From Anaerolineae bacterium (GTDB taxonomy: Bacteria; Chloroflexota; Anaerolineae; Aggregatilineales; Phototrophicaceae), in the NCBI GenBank assembly GCA_028284565.1, contig JANQRM010000208.1, forward strand, positions 1-17,446: a stretch of DNA of 17,446 nucleotides. The letters are read 5' to 3'. A program made the translations under genes and the position numbers. The notes under the pieces were generated by a model. The model was not told the DNA's origin. It did not search any database and saw only the letters and a list, made by a program, of their open reading frames with translations. This document shows, in pieces, positions 15,044 through 17,446 of the stretch. The first letter of the stretch is position 1, and every line of letters starts with the position of its first letter.

Positions 15044-15445
15044 ATGACCAACGTTGAAGTCAGTTGGGATAATGACGACCAAACAGTAATTCGGATTGAT
15101 TATCAGCCCGGTTGGCGATGGGAAGACTTATATCAGGCAACCAAACTCACGGACGAAAAGCTCTATGGACTCGACTATTCTATCCCCTTTATCAATGTTT
15201 ATCATCCCGGCGCACGCTTGCCCGAAGGCAGTCCCCTTCCGCATATGCAACGCGCTCGTACCTCTTTGCCCTCGCATGTCACCACGCTTGTCACACAAGA
15301 CAAAGTGACAGAGCAAACCGTTTCTATGTTTTTAAAGATGATTGGGTATGTCCGAGGGGTGAATTACTGGGTTCTGCCTACTTTAGAGGAAGCTCGTGCT
15401 ACCGTTGCACCGTATACGCATCAATCGTTTGATGATGTGCCTTAA
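15044..15445 (+). CDS. Conserved protein of unknown function (possibly STAS-like)
   Basis: A 133-residue soluble protein with alternating strands and helices: VEVSWDNDDQTVIRIDY, WRWEDLYQATKL, a buried strand IPFINVYHP, and a C-terminal LPTLEEARATVAP helix. I recall similar uncharacterised Chloroflexota proteins with the same W-D-N... I-R-Y and LEEAR features, and the layout is compatible with a STAS/SpoIIAA-like fold. This is a weak inference. AGGGA eight bases before the ATG supports the start. It is divergent from the protease gene. There are no catalytic motifs, signal peptide or membrane segment. Confidence 0.65.
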   Translation: MTNVEVSWDNDDQTVIRIDYQPGWRWEDLYQATKLTDEKLYGLDYSIPFINVYHPGARLPEGSPLPHMQRARTSLPSHVTTLVTQDKVTEQTVSMFLKMIGYVRGVNYWVLPTLEEARATVAPYTHQSFDDVP

Positions 15446-15562
15446 GGTGATTTAGTGACTGTCCGTATTTCGTTGAGGAAAAATTGTAACACTCCTATTT
15501 CATTTAGTTTGAAGCTAATACAAGCACAAAATATGCTGAATTCTTGCTACAGTTAACCTTAA

Positions 15563-15590
15563 TTGACTTTTGTCAAGGCAATGTTATATT
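15563..15590 (+). promoter_or_regulatory. Promoter with overlapping dyad before the 175-residue gene
   Basis: TTGACT (15563-15568) and TATATT (15585-15590) are 16 bases apart, a near-consensus sigma70 promoter. The -35 box is also the left arm of a perfect TTGAC-TTTT-GTCAA hairpin (15563-15576), which could be an operator. TATTGAATTG occurs at 15587-15596, overlapping the -10, and again at 15618-15627. These direct repeats are 31 bases apart, about three helical turns. Confidence 0.6.
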
Positions 15591-15671
15591 GAATTGAAAG
15601 GCAGTGTCAACGACATCTATTGAATTGCACAATACCCTAGTCGGCATGTGCCTTGGGGAGAGAAGGACTCG

Positions 15672-16199
15672 ATGGCTACAAACGCGCTGGAGCGAATCAC
15701 CGCTGTAACAAAAACGCGACATCCCGGCAAACGCTGGTCGCATGTTGCCCTCTTCAAAGAATACGCCCGACGGATGGCACTTTGGGCAGAAGCCTTGCAT
15801 CTTTCCCGATCTGATTGGTTATTAACCTCCATCGCGCAACAAATTACCCCCAATTTAGTCCTATCCGCAAATGAAATGGCAGAGTTAGACACCTACTTTG
15901 CGGAATATGGGATTCATCCGCCTCTGGCAAGAGTCTTAGAATCCAGTGTCGCATGGTCGCATGTGGCGAAATCCGATATTGTCAAGGGCTACCAACTCCC
16001 CGACCCCTATGAGCCGATGCTCATCTTCTTTGAACGGGGTGGCGATTTTCAATGGCATCCCAATGGCTTTTGGGCGATTAGTGAGGCGTTTGGTGTGGGG
16101 AATGTGGATATTGAAACCTATGCGATTGCCTCACCCTTTGCCGAACTCGACCCCGATGAACTCGACGAAATCGACCAATTGGGACAGGCTTCGATTTAA
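15672..16199 (+). CDS. Unrecognised soluble protein with acidic tail
   Basis: I do not recognise this 175-residue protein. The N-terminal half (about 10-90) is helical and rich in Trp, Arg and His (RWSHVALFKEYARRMALWAEALHL region). The second half carries PYEPMLIFFERGGDF and WHPNGFWAI, with conserved-looking aromatics. Its acidic end is ELDPDELDEIDQL (158-170). There is no membrane segment and no signal peptide. I prefer the ATG at 15672, with GGAG and AAGGA just upstream, over the in-frame GTG at 15648. A good promoter with a hairpin sits 80-110 bases upstream, so it is probably regulated. It converges on the membrane-protein gene with a 14-base gap. The aromatic-rich half faintly recalls SUKH/Smi1-type folds, but I do not rely on that. 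Confidence 0.65.
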   Translation: MATNALERITAVTKTRHPGKRWSHVALFKEYARRMALWAEALHLSRSDWLLTSIAQQITPNLVLSANEMAELDTYFAEYGIHPPLARVLESSVAWSHVAKSDIVKGYQLPDPYEPMLIFFERGGDFQWHPNGFWAISEAFGVGNVDIETYAIASPFAELDPDELDEIDQLGQASI

Positions 16200-16213
16200 G
16201 TGAATACTTTCTC

Positions 16214-17041
16214 TTACCTTCCAGTACGATTCTGATAAACTTGCATTTTCTCAAGTGCGGATTTGTCGTCAGGAAAGTCAAATTGTGGGACTAACTGTTG
16301 GATGGCTTTAACAAGTTCTGTGTGAGCTTTTCGGAGTTTTAGTGCATAGCTATCAATTCGATGGTGTCGATCGAGTAGCTGTTGTAGCCTTTCTTCATTA
16401 ATATCATGTATTACCAATAGTATTCGATCCTTTTTTGTAACTTCATGATATCCAGAAAGATAAACCCATTTTCCCATATAAAGTTCTACAGTTGCCTCTG
16501 TAGCTAAAATTCTGACGAAATCGTTTAGAATGTTATCAAATTTCAGAAATGCATCTTCTAATTCGTCTGCAATAAAATGAAGTTCCGGACGATCGCTTCG
16601 TATATCTTGATAGCGATGTATAGTAAAGCTCACATAATCTCCCTCCAACTGAGTAGTTCCTGTATAATCAACAATGTGGTTGATAATTGTCGATGTGATA
16701 TATTTCCAAAGTTCTCGTAATATTCGTAAATCGGACTCAGCAATTATTTCATCTCTTGTACTTTGAGATTGCAGGTCTCTGGTTTTATTGTGTTCCGAAG
16801 TTGTATGGTCTTTCAGTCCTTTGATTTCATTCAACCGCTCTTCTTTATCTTGTTGTTTTTGCCAAATGCCAATCATTATTCCGATTAGCCCTGAAATAAT
16901 CCCAAAATATGCAAGAACGGGTTCAAACGGGTCTGCGCCAGAACGTAACCAGAAAATAATGACGATCCCAGAACCTAATATAATTGTCATAGAAGCTATT
17001 ATCATAAAGTTGATAAATCGCTCTCTGTTTCCGTTTTGCAT
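16214..17041 (-). CDS. Two-helix membrane protein with helical cytoplasmic domain, unknown role
   Basis: A 275-residue protein with two membrane helices (about 9-31 and 41-60) joined by a short GADPFEP turn. A charged, probably coiled region follows (62-100), then a helical soluble domain (about 100-260). The latter has DLRILRELWKYI, a pattern HFIADELEDAFLKFDNILNDFV, and a closing helix LRKAHTELVKAIQQL. The turn with PFEP and a following G-rich helix recalls N-terminal two-helix modules attached to varied soluble domains in bacterial accessory proteins. I recall unnamed proteins with the same helical layout, but no function. The gene is visibly AT-richer than its neighbours, which hints at acquisition. 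It has no strong ribosome site. A role in defence or stress is only a guess. Confidence 0.7.
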   Translation of the reverse strand: MQNGNRERFINFMIIASMTIILGSGIVIIFWLRSGADPFEPVLAYFGIISGLIGIMIGIWQKQQDKEERLNEIKGLKDHTTSEHNKTRDLQSQSTRDEIIAESDLRILRELWKYITSTIINHIVDYTGTTQLEGDYVSFTIHRYQDIRSDRPELHFIADELEDAFLKFDNILNDFVRILATEATVELYMGKWVYLSGYHEVTKKDRILLVIHDINEERLQQLLDRHHRIDSYALKLRKAHTELVKAIQQLVPQFDFPDDKSALEKMQVYQNRTGR

Positions 17042-17059
17042 TTTTTCATTCTCAGAAAT

Positions 17060-17088
17060 TTGACAGCACTTGGTAAAGAAAGGATACT
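17060..17088 (+). promoter_or_regulatory. Possible distal promoter of the gamma-glutamyltranspeptidase gene
   Basis: A perfect TTGACA (17060-17065) is followed 17 bases later by GATACT (17083-17088). The latter falls in the palindrome AGGATACTATCCT (17081-17093). Transcription would give a leader of about 170 bases that includes repeat copy B. The -10 is imperfect, so this is tentative. Confidence 0.3.
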
Positions 17089-17150
17089 ATCCTCTCTATA
17101 TCTTTTCTACGCTTATTGGGTGAAATTACGATAATTTTACTGAGCGATTT

Positions 17151-17178
17151 CACGGGCACGTCATGACACGCCCCTACA
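17151..17178 (-). repeat. TGTAGGGGCG palindromic interspersed repeat, copy B
   Basis: On the minus strand TGTAGGGGCGTGTCATGACGTGCC is a near-perfect palindrome: GGGCGTGTCA against TGACGTGCCC with two G-U pairs. It shares the TGTAGGGGCG start with copy A at 10101-10130 and lies in opposite orientation, upstream of the gamma-glutamyltranspeptidase gene. Confidence 0.5.
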
Positions 17179-17268
17179 AAAAACCTATATTCTGACATTT
17201 AGGACAACTACTTCGTAGACTCTTTTGACAACGACTAGAAAATATTCGCTATATCTGAGGACACAACC

Positions 17269-17446
17269 ATGAAACCCATGTCATTCGATTTCAAATCACG
17301 TCGCTCGATGGTGTTGGCGCGTCGAGGGATGGTGGCGGCGAGTAACCCACTGGCTTCGCAAGCCGGCTTGGCGATTTTGCGTCAGGGTGGGAATGCGGCG
17401 GATGCGGCGATTGCGGCGGCGGCAGTGATGAATGTAGTCGCTCCAG
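17269..17446 (+). CDS. ggt: Gamma-glutamyltranspeptidase, N-terminal fragment
   Basis: The reading frame from the ATG at 17269 stays open to the window edge, giving 59 residues. [18 protein letters not shown] and [19 protein letters not shown] match the highly conserved N-terminus of gamma-glutamyltransferases (peptidase T3). These enzymes cleave gamma-glutamyl bonds of glutathione and similar compounds, or transfer the group to amino acids. They mature by autocleavage at a threonine far downstream, outside this window. The TGAGGA site eight bases before the ATG supports the start; a second ATG is three codons on. No signal peptide is visible, so this may be one of the cytoplasmic or unusually exported members. 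The symbol rests on the conserved N-terminus only. Confidence 0.88.
   Translation, partial: MKPMSFDFKSRRSMVLARRGMVAASNPLASQAGLAILRQGGNAADAAIAAAAVMNVVAP

Noticed and set aside
17225..17255. TTGACA followed by TATATC as promoter for the gamma-glutamyltranspeptidase gene
   Set aside because: The spacer is 19 bases and the start site would fall within or after the TGAGGA ribosome site, leaving that site unused.
1..17446. CRISPR array, tRNA, rRNA, insertion sequence or integrase
   Set aside because: No regularly spaced long repeats, cloverleaf-like sequence, transposase motifs or paired terminal inverted repeats were seen by reading; a covariance-model scan was not possible here.

Overview
The window looks like chromosomal DNA of a free-living bacterium, most probably a member of the Chloroflexota (Anaerolineae-like). 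This is inferred from gene content, not from a marker gene. The hints are a soluble Ser/Thr kinase near a membrane-anchored FHA protein with a Pro/Gln/Tyr-rich linker, secreted beta-propeller and FecR-like proteins with lipid-free signal peptides, DUF433/DUF5615 modules, and moderate GC with many minus-strand single-gene units. There is no rRNA, tRNA, CRISPR array, integrase or transposase. No gene-free stretch exceeds 300 bases.

Layout. 1-2890: the end of a TauE/SafE permease, a secreted FecR-like protein with a strong sigma70-type promoter, and a cysteine-rich unknown. 2891-4393: a stand-alone receiver protein, an alpha/beta hydrolase and a small conserved unknown. 4468-7385: an orphan DUF433 gene that looks frameshifted, a Fur-family regulator, a membrane acyltransferase, a complete DUF433-DUF5615 pair, and a short relic of an M20 amidohydrolase. 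7408-9126: two tandem GNAT acetyltransferases of identical length and a divergent two-helix membrane protein. 9123-14845, all minus strand: FHA membrane protein, secreted WD40/TolB-like propeller, DinB-like protein translationally coupled to a Ser/Thr kinase, and a subtilisin-type protease with its own terminator. 15044-17446: two unknown plus-strand genes, a two-helix membrane protein of unknown role, and the start of a gamma-glutamyltranspeptidase gene that runs off the window.

How the genes may work together. The kinase and the FHA protein are a plausible Ser/Thr phospho-signalling pair, because FHA domains bind phosphothreonine, but nothing in the sequence proves they interact. The DUF433-DUF5615 pair has the layout of a type II toxin-antitoxin module, and the paralogous lone DUF433 gene nearby looks like the residue of a second one. 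The other genes look like independent units.

No clearly new multi-gene system is visible. The observations most worth following up are the decayed M20 fragment, the likely single-base frameshift in the orphan DUF433 gene, the 7-base-periodic TCAG tracts, and the two-helix membrane protein at 16214-17041.
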